Source: Zychaea mexicana
Lineage: Eukaryota > Mucoromycota > Mucoromycetes > Mucorales > Lichtheimiaceae
DNA length: 64,000 nt
Direction of reading: 5' to 3'
NCBI RefSeq assembly: GCF_025766255.1
Contig: NW_026516830.1
Coordinates: forward strand, 17,911-81,910
In this document: positions 32,440-44,226 of the stretch, piece after piece
Position numbering within the stretch: the first letter of the stretch is position 1
Layout: every line of letters begins with the position of its first letter
The notes under the pieces: generated by a model
Told to the model about the DNA's origin: nothing
The model's database searches: none
The model's input: only the letters and a program-made list of their open reading frames with translations
Program-made: the position numbers and the translations under genes

Positions 32440-32615
32440 AGGTCCATCTTACCTAGGGGTTGTCATTAACGGATTCGAAACGGATCGAGCGATTCCGAAT
32501 CCGTTTTGTATAAAACGGATCAGCTCTTTTGCAATCCGGAATGGATCCGGATTGTAAATATGGGATCCGAATCCGTTTCGTATAAATCCGGATCAAATCC
32601 GAAATCCGAGTATAG
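32440..32615. repeat. probable hAT left terminus with CGGAT subterminal repeats
   Basis: AGGGGTTGTCATTAACGGAT is followed by repeated CGGATC/GGATCCG words (ACGGATTCG, ACGGATCGA, CGAATCCG, GGATCCGG, AAATCCGGAT). Short direct and inverted subterminal repeats of this kind are typical of hAT elements. The matching right end was not found. Confidence 0.45.
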
Positions 32616-32964
32616 AGTTAAGTTTTGAATACAAATTACTGAAAAGTAAGCTTTAGATGGTACAAGGTGGCATTTATTAAATTTAGCAGTAGTGAACATC
32701 AGAAAAAAAGAAGAGGATAGGGAAGAAGAAAAAGCAACCAGGGCATAGCTACTGGAAGAAAGTAATAAAGAAGTCGAACGATCAATGAGGCAATGGCTTT
32801 GAAATAATGAAAAAAAGGGAGGGAAAGGGAAGTAGAATTTTTTTTGTAGGTGACCGTAGGTCAAGGGAAAGGGAAGTAAAAAAAGGAGGGTGAGTGCGAA
32901 GAATTGTAGAACCGCTGTTTGTTTTCTCTAACACAACGTGGAAACGGCGAACAGCAACTCCTTC

Positions 32965-35202
32965 TTAATCTTCACCAAAATACTTAGACCACGAGTCAAG
33001 CAGCACACTTGCTTCCAGTTTGCTATACCCAAGCCGATTCCATTCACTTGGAATATATTGCTTGGCACCGGAGAAAAGCCGTTCAGATCCTGTTGATGAG
33101 GCTGGAATCGCCAAGTATCGGCGTGCCATTTGCCTCAACTCTTAGCCACTGTTAACGTCCCTCCACCAGAACTCCAAAACGATCGAAGTATGCTCACCGT
33201 CGGACTCGTTGATTACTGTATCCGTGGAAACATATCTTTCCAGCTGGTCCGTGTTCGATCTCCTCTTCTTGATCAACGCATCCGGGTTTGATGGGGATGG
33301 TTCTTGCGTTCTTGATGGCTTATATGTTTGCCACGTCTTCTGCACCATCTCAATAGCCTCCTCGCGATACTCTCCCCATTTCTCGTCTTCCCACCATTCG
33401 TATTTTAATCGAGGGTCCATGGCAGTAGCAACGGCAAAAGAGTGGCCTTGAGCCTTGCAGTAGTACCCTTTGAGCTTTTCCCAACCGCATTGTGTTGCGT
33501 GCACTAGCTCAGGCCACGTCTAACATATGAAGAAGTAGTCGTGTAAGTATGTGATAGATAGTGTTCGATGGAAATACGCATATACAGTATAGAGTTATAA
33601 CCTACATCCTCACATTTATCCATGTATAGTTCGAGCTTTTCAAGCAAACGGTTGTAAGCAAGAATGACCAGGTTCATAGTTGCGTAGCTAGCGCCAGACA
33701 GCAATGGGGCCATTCAGGCAAACTCATGGAGTAACTCAGCCACCTTCTCTAGACATGTCCATTTGTCACCTTTCAAGAAGTATCCTTGAAGGGCCTCGAG
33801 ATTCCAGCACATCATATTGTATGCACGCTTGACTGTAAGAGCTCTTTGGACCATGGCATATATGGAATTCCAACGAGTGCGAACGTCCAATACCAGCTCA
33901 CGGCGATCTTCAATCTCGTCCTGATCTATGGCTTCGTCGTTATCATCAGTACCTGGATGTTGGTGGGCAACGACCTTGAATGAGCTATGATAATGATCCA
34001 GTCTTTGTGGAGACACTCTGATGGCAACAATCCCTTTGCGAAGCTTACGCAACGTTTTGCCTAAGGTAAATTAAGTTTAATTACTATACACATGTTGATG
34101 GGTAGATATTGCTTTTTTTTGCTTATTTACCTGCATTGATGGTTGTAGTTATTTCTTGGTTGTTACTGTCTAAGGCTTGCTCTGCATTGTCGTACGCTTC
34201 TGCTTCTAAACCTTTGTGGAGGATCGCTTGCACCGCCAAATTGATTATATGCGTGATGCAGGGGATACGATTCTCTTCGGCATCAAAGACATCGCGTCCA
34301 ACAGCAAGTTCAATCTCTGTGGCCATTGTCGTCATATTGGATGCATTGTCGGTAGTCAGAAAGAACGGCTTGGACACAAGGCTCCAATCGTCCGAAACTT
34401 TCAGGAACGCCCCCGCCATGTTGGCACCAGTGTGAGGGCCGGAGAGAAGCTGGAGACCTAAGGCAATGGACTGTTGGTTCCAGTCGTCATCGATCCAGTG
34501 GGCAGTGATACCAAGAAACGGAACCTTCCATTCACTTGTCCAAGCATCGACAGTGTATGAGAGCCACGGCTGAGCTTGCAGGATGACATCAATACGGCCT
34601 CGCTGAACCTGGTACATAGTAAGCAAATTATGGGAGGCAGTACTGTCGCTTGGAAGTTTGACGTGGGTGAGACTTGGGGCTGATTGCACGGGGTTCAACA
34701 ATCACTATAAGTAGGGATTTTTGACAATCATGAATGGCAATGCAGCAGTCACAATGAACAAACACAGCACCCTGCGGAAGACCTCTGGATCAAACTGTTG
34801 GAAATGCAGCATGGTGCTGCCTCCCAAGTAAGTGTAGAGTGTATTATCTTTTGGTGGTGCATCGACGGGCGTGTCCTTAGTGATACCGTGCTTCAACAAA
34901 TGTTTTGTAAGGCCGGTGGTTATTCCTTGTGGATCCTTGTACTTTTTATTGCAGAACTTGTCTCCCATGGGATAGCGGCAGTAGTAGTAGGTGATATTCT
35001 GGGCGTCGTTTACGCCCTCGAACCATTTGTACAGCCAGCTCTTGTGTGCTTTAACCCCTTTTCCTTTCGGCTGGTGTTGCACGGAGGTCAATGCACCGGT
35101 TTCGCCGTCACTGGTGTTGTCAATCGCCGCATTGTCATGGTCGGTGGACATCGCAGAAAACTGGCGGGCTGTAGAAGGCGAGCTACCCATACGGTCAGGC
35201 AT
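32965..35202 (-). pseudogene. hAT transposase with BED zinc finger, inactivated
   Basis: Exon 1 starts at ATG 35202 and has a BED-type finger (CRYPMGDKFC ... TKHLLKHG). The phase runs through a TAG TGA pair at about 34702-34707 into the catalytic part (YTVDAWTSEWKVPFLGIT, FFLTTDNASNM, CITHIINLAVQAIL). Introns follow (donor GTAAAT at about 34135; donor GTAGGT at about 33604). The last exon ends with the hAT dimerisation region (LEFWRDVNSG, then in phase after a TAA at 33142, RRYLAIPASSTGSERLFS), with stop at 32965. A further TGA lies at 33714. The TAG TGA pair fits CAG CGA by two C-to-T changes. It is a cut-and-paste transposase relative, not functional. Confidence 0.82.
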
Positions 35203-36459
35203 TGACGAATCCTATTTAAAGTCAAATAAATGTGTTGGATCAGGTAAGTGAGGATATACTGATATTCTTATAGAATAAAGGGTCAACTTACTTCATCAGA
35301 CCAGTCATTATCGAGAGCAGAGGAGTTTCGTTTACCAGGGATGGACAAAGAAGACGGATTCATGGTGGAAGGTTAGAGTAGCTATTCCAAGGTATGTAAT
35401 TAGTGATTAAACAGGTATGTGATTATCGGTATGAAATAGAGAACTAGCTATATGTGAGGAATATTGGGAATGCCTACCGTTATCTGGAACAATAATAAAT
35501 AGAATTGTATGTCTTCAAACAACTTTTTTTTTCGCCCCTTTTATATCTTTAATGTCTTGCTCTTTTTTTACTTCTATCAAAAACTACATCGTTCACGGAT
35601 ATCCATGTGTTTTCAAATCTTGGTGGCAATCACGACCCAGTTCGCAAAGGCAGATATCATCCTTCGGGAAATGTCGCCATGAAGACAATCATGAAAATTA
35701 AGATGACAGTTTCCTAAAACGTCAGATCGCTGCTATTGGCGCTTGCTGAGTTGCTGTCTTTTCGTCCTTTCTCTGCTCAGCATGACAGAGCTTAGCACTA
35801 ATTGACGGAAGAACGAGCTACTTCCGGATCTAAAGCATAGATGAATGCTTTTACGGATCCTCCCTAACCGGATGTATGCTATCACATGCGCATCATCAAA
35901 GACGACTTCAATTGATTGGTATAATTTTTTTATACAACTATACCACTGATATACAGAGCGAAATAGATCAACAATATTTGAAGTTATCATATAATCAGTA
36001 TTTGATAAGCTATGAGTATTTCTGCCTTAACAGGAACGGATGTAATGGCATTACGGATAACGCTTATACATAGGAGAAACAGTAAAAGACGACCCAGTCT
36101 GATACCATTACTAAAGATGCTGTCCCTGGTTTGATATCTTCAGATGCACACTTAATGAGGGGGTGGATGACATCGGCAGGGTCAATTTATAGGAAGAATG
36201 CACAAAAGAAAAATAACTAGGAGAAAAAGCAAGTGCACACTTCTTGGCATGGGTAACATGTCCGGACCTGATGGAATTAATTCTTTCATTTTTGGCAAGC
36301 GCACAGCGCTTGCCAAAAATGAAAGATTGAGCTTTATCACGATAAGAAGGAAGAGAGGAAAAGCTGCAAATAATGGGGAAATATATATCCTTGCCATTAT
36401 AATTGTTATAGACAGATAGAGAAATACGGTGATATGATATAGTAAGAAGATATATGTAA
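35203..36459. other. intergenic, no gene supported; contains a perfect hairpin
   Basis: It spans the upstream side of the hAT gene and the downstream side of the exonuclease gene. Scattered CGGAT words (about 35600, 35850, 36035) could be hAT subterminal repeats. A 21-bp stem lies at 36282-36326. No protein-coding frame is convincing. Confidence 0.5.
36282..36326. repeat. perfect 21-bp inverted repeat with 3-nt loop
   Basis: TCTTTCATTTTTGGCAAGCGC pairs perfectly with 36306-36326 around the loop ACA. It lies 134 bases downstream of the stop of the minus-strand exonuclease gene. It could stop or process transcripts, serve as a small-RNA precursor, or be a remnant element. The function is unknown. 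Confidence 0.9.
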
Positions 36460-39400
36460 CTATTGTTTTGGTTTATCAATACGTGTACGGTACTTAGGCA
36501 GTTTCCAAGTAGATTGAGGGATTACTCTTGATGATGATGCTGCTGATGTTGGTTTTGGTATAACTTGACGGTATGCAGCAGGTAATTGCTGTGCAAATGC
36601 GGTCGTTGTTGTAGGCGGAGGTTGAGTTGGCGGAACGGTTGCTGTATGTGTCGATTGCGGTTGCCCATAAAAAAGTTGTTGCGCTTGTTGGTACGGACAC
36701 TAAGTAAAAAGAGGTGGTGGTAGCAATGGTAGTGAGACGTTAGCTGGTGGATGAGATATGTTGTGGGGTGGTCGCTCAGAAGTAGATATTTGTGGTTGGT
36801 GATAAGCTGGCAATAATGCTGTTGACGGTGATGAATAGTTAGAAGCCGAGGGTAAAGACGGAGATGACAAATGGTAATTAGAAAATAGAGGGGGGAACAT
36901 AAGCGAATTTGTGCTAGATGGAATGACCTCTGCATTGACTGGTAAATTTGGAGAGGGCATCAAGGTATTCTCCCTTCCTGGTGATTGTAGCTGTTGTCGC
37001 ATTGTAGACGTTACGTTGTCGTTATTTCTGATGGATCGTACAGCAACTTGACTGGTGCACCAAGCGTTATAATGTGTTTTTAAGTTTTCGGCAGTTTTAT
37101 AAAATACATCGATTCCATTTGCGTGTTCTCGATTCCACTGCTGAGCCATCTGCTTCCAGTTCAATGAAACTTGCTGGTCGCCATCGCTGGAAAGTAAGGA
37201 TGAGAATAGCATATACTCTTTAGGAGTGTGAACAGGTGTCACAGCGTACTTTGTTTGGAGCTTTGATGCAATATAAATATACATTTGTCGCTGCACGTTA
37301 CTGGTCGATCCCTTGGGCAATGGGATATTTACACTGAGCTTATGCGCCAGAAGTGGATCAGAACGTCGGTTATCTGGATCTGGAGAAACTTTTTGAATAT
37401 TTATATCCTGAGCGGCATGAGGTGGAAAGGATGCGATACCAAATAATTCTCCAGACATTTTTAGATACAAGGAGTTCTTAACGATGAGTGTACTGGAAGG
37501 ATGATTATCATCGCGTTCTCCATGATCCATGCCGAGCAGTAGAAGCTTGTCACATATGATCTGCAGCAGCCATGGATCGTAGTGACTTCGGTGTATCTTT
37601 CCATGTCTATTTTTTGTACCAACCTAAATGCGATATAAATACACTAAGTATAAGTAAAATTTTAAATAATACCATAGCTGTCTAAAAGTTACTTACGTCG
37701 ATATTATGTCGTAATCGGTAGTCCGCCAACATACTATCAGTCATTTGTGGGCCTGCACCAAAAGAGCCAAACTTGCGAATAATATTTTGGTGAACACCAC
37801 CTTCTAATGAGTTTGTTCCTCGGCTGCATCGATACATTGGAAGATTGTGCTTATCGACACCAATTTTGAAGTATAGCGAGATTCCAGGTGATCGGATACC
37901 TCTCCTGCTTCTATAGCTGCTAGAATACGGCGAGCTTGATCCCAAGCTTTCTTGTCAAACAGTGGTCTACCGGTTTTTGCACATTCTAGACGACCATACT
38001 CGGCAAACAAGTTCTGAACAACAGAATGAAGCTCGTCAGCTGGTGGGACGCTTCGTCGGACTCTTCGTAAAATCCATTCAGGCTTGCGAAGTAGCATATA
38101 ATCCCATGAAAGGCCTTGTGTGCGTAAGTGATTCTCGATTCGTTGACGATCTTCATTGTTATTTATAAAAATGGCATCTCGAAGACGACGGGAAAACTCT
38201 TTTGCAAGACCATGTCGTTTTGAGATTTTAATCATATCCATTAGATGGAATATATCTTTTAGAATTCTTGGGTTGCTGATACGTCGAATGGTTTGTGATG
38301 GGGTTACTGATGCTACCAGGAGTTGATTTGCAGATATGGTGGTTGTTGGTTGTGTAAATAAATGTGTCGTTTCAGGCAAATTAGCTTCATCTTCTGAAGA
38401 AGACGACGACGACACGGATTGGCTATCATTCGCTTCTTGATTGTTGCTGGTATTCACGGCAGTAGAAGCTATTCGCTCGACGTCAACTGCGAAATCATTG
38501 ACAGGTACTTCGCTGTGCAAGAGTGTGCATAATCTTGGATTCTCGGTGCGTAGGTGGGCCACTGGAGCTTGAATTGCAAATGGTACGTCTCCCATATCGG
38601 ACAAGGCCTTCATTCTTGTAACATGTTTGCCGTTTACAAGCTTCTTTATCTTCACAACAGCGCCCGGCACGCTGATTCTGTTGACCGTAAATGTTATATG
38701 ATCGTCGTGAATTGTCGGATCACTAACATATCCGAATGCGACTGGATTATCGAGATAATGCAACGAACAATGAAGGTTGGCTACCGGTGTGCGGATTGAT
38801 TCGCCAAAGGTACTCAAGTTTTTCGTTGTATCGAATATTTGTAAAGATGCCCATGCATCCAAGGCAGCATAGTATATCTGGTCGCTCGACAGTTGTGTAG
38901 ACTCCCAGTTACTTAAGCGCAAATTTGCGTCTTTACGCAAACCGGATCCGAGTACTCTTGTAGATATGGCCGATAAACCCAATGTGCCTCGCTCGATTAC
39001 ACCTCGCCTTCTACAGAAGCCGCCAAGTTCCAATGCTCCGTTCCAAGTGATTCCATAATCACGGTTGAGCTTTTTAAGGTCTCCCTTGACGTTGCGGCCG
39101 GTCTTGATGATGTTTGGATCACGAATTAGAGAAGCGAGAGCGGCAGGAACGCACCCAGAAGACGGTTTCAAACGAAAAAGCCATACAGCATCTTTACATG
39201 CAACCTGTACCAGCGAAATTTTTCCATTTTGATGCGTGACAGAGTTGTACACCCACTCACAGTCGAATCCCACAACAAGAGATTGATCAGAATTAATAGC
39301 GCGACTACGAATATTGTTAACTGCATCAGTGGCGTCAGGAGCGTCTTTAAGTACAGTTATAGATACTGTGTCAGGTAATTGTAGAAATGGTCCTTGGTCA

Positions 39401-41231
39401 TTGTTTTGTTGCAATTCGGCCGATCGTGTACTGTCTTTGTTATCGCTGTTATTGTTGTCATTGATGGGGCGCGTGAGTGACGGGATTGAGCGTTCTAGAA
39501 GATTCTGGTCGCCCTTCACATTATCGGTGAAGAATAGCTCTGGCATTGGATGGTTGTATAGACGGTACGATTCGATCATCTCTTTTAACGGTCCTTCTAG
39601 ATGGATGGCAGACTTTGTTGGCACTAATAGTTGAAGCCGTATTTCCTCGTATTCGTTACATACTGTATACAAAGCTGTGAATGCTGATGAGCCACCAAGT
39701 TTCGCCATATGCTTCGGAACCTTAAATGTGTGGTCTCCTTTCAGAATCAAACCACCGAGCTCTGATAACTCTTTATCGATGAGTGGGCGTAATTGTTCAA
39801 TCAAGGCTGTGTATACAAGTCGTAAGTACGCAGTTGAAGGAACGTAACCAGCATATTTGTTTGGATCCTTGAAGCTCGAAAATGATGGGTACTTGACTTG
39901 ACGGTTATTGTTGGCTAATTCGTAGAGAGTTGGATTCCTACGGCGATAGATAAGTGAATTCAAGTATTGCAAATGAAGTCGTGCGTGGCGCAAAGTATGA
40001 AACTCGCGTAGCGCTCTCTGCAGCCGATGAACACCCATGCCATTTTGGACAACTGTCCGCAGCAAGTCACCAAGATGTTTAGAAACAGCGCTTCGATGTG
40101 TGAGGTACGCAGGGAATTCAGCCTGAAGATGTTCCGGGAGCTGCTCTATGATTTGATTATCATGCGCCATATAGTTTTTTATGCATTTTGTGTTTGAACA
40201 TTTGTATCTATAAGACATGATATAGAAACATCTAAGCATACAGAAAGATTAGTTACATAATTGAAATAAAAGAAAAGTAAAGCATCGTAATGTAATAGTA
40301 CCTGTCAAGGTCAACAACACGACGAGCACATGAGTTATCAGCAGGTCCCTTTGATACCAAGTGCGAATCAACGTTATTTTCCTTGCATATTAGACACTTC
40401 AACACTGCTTTTGTGATAAAATGGGGAGCCCATAAAAAAACGCGCGGACGATACAGTGGAATCGGATTAGCTTGCTTGGTGTTGTACAAAGAGAAATAAA
40501 GCGCTGGTGGCTTGATCCAAAACGTTTGCTGCTCACAGTACACTTTTGGCGGTTTGGACCCATTTTGACATTCATCAACGATACGGGCGCGTAGTTCCAT
40601 GAAATACTGACTACAAATTAGAGCTTCTTTATACGTTGTGTCATCCTCCACATTTTGAGCAACGTCACCAGCTTCACCGTCATCATCTTCTTCGTGCTCG
40701 CATTCAACTTCGGCCTCCATACTTTCAACCTCCAAATCGCGCACTAGACTCCCAAGGCCCAAAATTTGATCCTCGTTGTGCTCGTCACATGTAGAAGATG
40801 GCTATAGTGAAAAGCAAGAGCCCATATTTTGATAAGATATTTAGAAATCATGTATGCAGTAACCGGTGTTATCAAAGAACGAGTTTCGCTTACCACGACG
40901 CGTTCAAGAACCGTGCGGCATATTTGACGTAGTGATGGGATTTCATTTTCTCGCGGATGAATATTCTAAATATTTGGTTCGATTTTGTAAGAGACTACTG
41001 CACACATTTAAAAGTACAGTTCACTGCTGCATCTTGTTATGACCTTACCGTTGTATTAGTGATTACATTATCGTCGACTGCACTTGCAGATTGCGCAACC
41101 CCACTAAAATTGAGTACGCTTTGATCAAGAGGTCTCGTCTTTTTCGGTTTGCGCCCAGCATTTGGGTTTTTACCACCGGCTTTGCGGCCTCTTTTTTTAA
41201 AGTTGAAATTGTAGGGCTCTCTGTCGCTCAT
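36460..41231 (-). pseudogene. five-exon DUF6729/DDE/3'-5' exonuclease transposase-like gene, nearly intact
   Basis: Exons by eye: 41231-41049, 40965-40894, 40801-40302, 40207-37697 and 37623-36460, all with GT-AG introns. Exon 1 is basic (KKRGRKAGGKNPNAGRKPKK). Exon 3 has an acidic stretch and a Cys-containing N-terminal region (TFWIKPPALYFSLYN ... CLICKEN ... RRVVDL), which I take for DUF6729. Exon 4 opens with a DDE-like part (LKGDHTFKV, LFFTDNVKGD), then a WRN/RNase D-type exonuclease (VVGFDCEWVYN, RNVKGDLKKLN, YYAALDAWASLQI), and ends with RGTNSLEGGVHQ. That last acidic residue may complete the triad. Exon 5 is Pro/Ser/Gln-rich at its end. Defects are one frame change near 37890 and a TAG at 36700. 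This is probably a transposase; exonuclease activity is inferred from motifs. Confidence 0.75.
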
Positions 41232-42475
41232 GTCTTTTGATACAAGATAAAAAGAAGAAAAGGATGAAGTAGTCAAGTTTTCTCATGGTGTGAGAATATA
41301 TTTATGCAAGAAAAAACCCAAACGGCACTACTTTACCAAAATAGGATCGTTGTACTAGTAGACTACGTGATACAATTCTCACTATCTCGAATTCTCATAG
41401 GTGAACTTAAACACTATCTCGAATTATGATTCGCTAAGGTGTAGGTCCGGCTACTTTACTCCCGCCCACTTCTTGATATTTGACACTGCTACTTTTAAAA
41501 AACGATTTCTAACAAATCAGGTTGAACGGAATGTATGCGATCAAAGATACAGCATCAAAAGCAGGGATAATTTTACTACAAGCGAATGAATGAGTGACAG
41601 AAAATTGCGGAAGTGAAGGGAAAGCTCAGAGTTATTTTTTTCTTTCAATATAGTTGCCATTGCCTGTGCGCCATAATGTCTTGAACGGTTTCCGACCTAA
41701 GCGATTGAAAGAGTAGACAATTTGCCGACACGACCCTTTCCAAGCAGCAGCGGAATAAGATAAAATAAAGCAGCTTTATAAGCTGTATAGCAGAAGAGAT
41801 AGAGGAAAGTGCGGCTTTTACTCGGTTGGCTTTTTGCATACAGAACAACTGATAAAAGTGTTATGTCGTTTCCACAGAGATCGCAAAAGCATTGATGAAC
41901 ACAGTGTTGGGAACGTGGAAGGATGCACTTGTTAAATGCAACAGCATTAATAAAGCGAAAGGAAAAGCTAAAAACAAGCAGTTTACCATGTTGCTTTAAA
42001 GTATAGTATGATTTAAATCTCAAGGATGCCTATAGAGTACAATGCCACTGCCGGCGCCGCTCTATTTACTACGACCAATGCATGAGGGCAACGACAATTT
42101 GTCTTTTACTTCTTCATATGAAGAGCATAGGGAATGGAAAGAGGATTATTAACTATCAGCAAGTATTGAGTGTCTATCCTATGGAGTAAGTGAATGCACA
42201 CAATTTTATACTGTATAATATATGTATATGTTTGTATGTGTCTTTGTGTGTATAGTATTGCCTTCAGTTTGGCTAGTAGTGTGCGGTGTATTTGAAACGA
42301 GGCAGTTACAAGCAGCTGCTTCCCTTTTTTTCACCTATCCCTCAACAATAGGCACGTCGAGTTTATGAATCCCTCTACAATTGCCATATATTGCATTCCT
42401 TTAGGCATTAGCTACAACGACTTTATAATAAACCAAGACTTTGATTATAAACGACTACCTTTAAACCTTTTATTA
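41232..42475. other. intergenic, no gene supported
   Basis: It is upstream of the exonuclease gene and left of the Tc1 element. A short direct repeat (CACTATCTCGAATT) occurs at about 41380 and 41408. Minus-strand ORFs at 41.6-42.0 kb have no recognisable features. Nothing else seen. Confidence 0.5.
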
Positions 42476-42477
42476 TA

Positions 42478-42690
42478 CACTAGGTCAAAAAAGTGTCCCA
42501 ATGATTGGGACATTTGGATACTTTCTCTTTTTCCTCTTGATATACTGAACCAATCAATGTGAAACTTTGTATATTAAATGATGTGAATATGCACACGCGG
42601 ACTTCAAAATAATATAATGATGGGCGGAGTATTAAAGGAGTAGGAGCTATTTTCTTTAAAACTATCATTGGGACACTTTTTTGACACTTT
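42478..42690 (+). repeat. left 213-bp inverted repeat of the Tc1 element
   Basis: The outer end CACTAGGTCAAAAAAGTG is followed by the palindrome TGTCCCAATGATTGGGACA. The inner end is TTTTTTGACACTTT. It matches the inverse of the right arm, which is split by H4. Confidence 0.88.
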
Positions 42691-42739
42691 CAAAAATCTT
42701 CATGTTTTATTAAGGTACAGTTAATTTTTAGTATGATGT

Positions 42740-43750
42740 CTATAATCCTTTTGCTTCTATAACTTGCCGCACTCGATTAGGCATAGAGTTAATGTATTTT
42801 TGGCACTCTGTTGCATCAATGCTATACCAGCATTTATCAATTCTCTGGAACAGTTCATCTCTATTTGATGCTGGGGTAGGATACTTATTTATAAGCATCC
42901 TTTTCAATGTAGACCACATGTTTTCAATTGGATGGAGATCAGGAGACTGTGCAGGCCACTTCATAACTTGGAATGCTTGCTGAGATAGCCAGTCCATAAC
43001 AACTTTTGACTTGTGTTTGGGATTATTATCTTGCATAAAGATGGTCTCATCCTTATTCATATCATAGTGATGTAAGGTTTCCATCAGGTCAGACTCCAGA
43101 ATGGCTAGGTAATCGTTCTTGTCCATATTCTTGTCACCAATGTTGCATATATAGCCAACACCATCCCAGGAAAAGCAGCTCCAGACCATGATTCTTCCTC
43201 CATCATTCTTTACTGTCTGTCTAACATGGTTTCTTGTCAGCCTTATATTTGGATCGCGCCATACATAAACGACACCATCACTTCCAAAACGATTGATTCT
43301 TGTTTCGTCAGACCAGACCACCTTTTTCCAATCTTCAATAGTCCAGTGCTGATGCTCTTTGGCCCACTTAAGTCGTTCCTTTCTGTTTTTCTCACTAATG
43401 GCTGGCTTCTTTGGTTTCTTGAAAGCCTTAAGGCCACTTTTACGTAGTACATTTCGAACTGTTTCTGGAGTTACTGTGGTTCCATAGTACTGTTGAATAT
43501 ATTTAGAGCCTTGGGGAGCATTCTTGAGGTTACCAGACTTGAACTCTCTAGCCAAAAGTTTCCTTGTATGCTGTCCCAGCTTTGAAGGTCTACCATTCTT
43601 GGTGGTTCCTGATACAGTAACAACGTTTTTTCGAATTCGTTGGATAGTGCTTTTGCCTATACCCGTTGCTTTAGCAATTTGACGTATAGATCGCTTCTTC
43701 TGTAGGCCTTGGACAACAGACTGGTGCTGGGCAGCTGAAAGAGGTTTCAT
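42740..43750 (-). CDS. Tc1-type transposase (336 aa), apparently intact
   Basis: It cuts and pastes the element at TA sites. The N-terminal half has a paired helix-turn-helix DNA-binding region (SIRQIAKATGIGKSTIQRIRK, then GRPSKLGQHTRKLL). The catalytic triad is D in VVWSDETRINRF, D in FMQDNNPKHKS and E in SPDLHPIENMWSTLK. The DDxE spacing and the WPAQSPDLHPIEN block are textbook Tc1. The start at 43750 follows a short leader, and the stop is 50 bases inside the left inverted repeat boundary. There are no stops or shifts, unlike almost every other element here, so it may be active or recently so. The right arm, however, now carries H4. Confidence 0.95.
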   Translation of the reverse strand: MKPLSAAQHQSVVQGLQKKRSIRQIAKATGIGKSTIQRIRKNVVTVSGTTKNGRPSKLGQHTRKLLAREFKSGNLKNAPQGSKYIQQYYGTTVTPETVRNVLRKSGLKAFKKPKKPAISEKNRKERLKWAKEHQHWTIEDWKKVVWSDETRINRFGSDGVVYVWRDPNIRLTRNHVRQTVKNDGGRIMVWSCFSWDGVGYICNIGDKNMDKNDYLAILESDLMETLHHYDMNKDETIFMQDNNPKHKSKVVMDWLSQQAFQVMKWPAQSPDLHPIENMWSTLKRMLINKYPTPASNRDELFQRIDKCWYSIDATECQKYINSMPNRVRQVIEAKGL

Positions 43751-43920
43751 CTAATGATATCTCATAAGGTTCTGTACTGTAACTTCACTAAAAGTAGAGC
43801 AAATGATATGTAGCTTACATTAAATGAAGCAGAAAAGGTGAAAGAGAAAGGATCAAAACATAAAAAGTGGAGTGTCCTTGTTAAAAATCTTTTTTGTGGC
43901 TTGAAATTAAAACTCCTAAT

Positions 43921-44070
43921 AAAGTGTCAAAAAAGTGTCCCAATGATAGCTTTATACAAAATGGCTCATGCTCCTTTAATACTCCGCCCCTCAGTCTTGT
44001 TTTCTAAAGTCCGCTTGCATATATGCCTAGCATCTAGGATACAAAGTTTCACACTGATTGGTCCACTATA
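43921..44070 (+). repeat. right Tc1 inverted repeat, inner 150 bp (outer 63 bp at 49957-50019)
   Basis: It matches the inverse of the left arm up to GTCCACTATA. The alignment resumes at 49957 (TCAATAG...GAGAAAGTA) after Helitron H4 and runs to GACCTAGTG at 50019. Confidence 0.85.
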
Positions 44071-44226
44071 TCTATTATTAAAATGAATCAGTACTTACAA
44101 CTTACAACTCCGCAGTAACTCTAAAAAAGGAAATCCATGAGCCAGCCACTAGCTTTTTTTCAACGTGTTCCTAAATGCTGTTCAGCTTCCACCTTTGTTA
44201 TTCTCAAAGAGTTTTTTTCTGTTAAA

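Noticed and set aside
41645..42023. Overlapping minus-strand ORFs as a protein gene
   Set aside because: No motif, no homologue recognised, no splice or promoter pattern, and low-complexity hydrophobic residues only.
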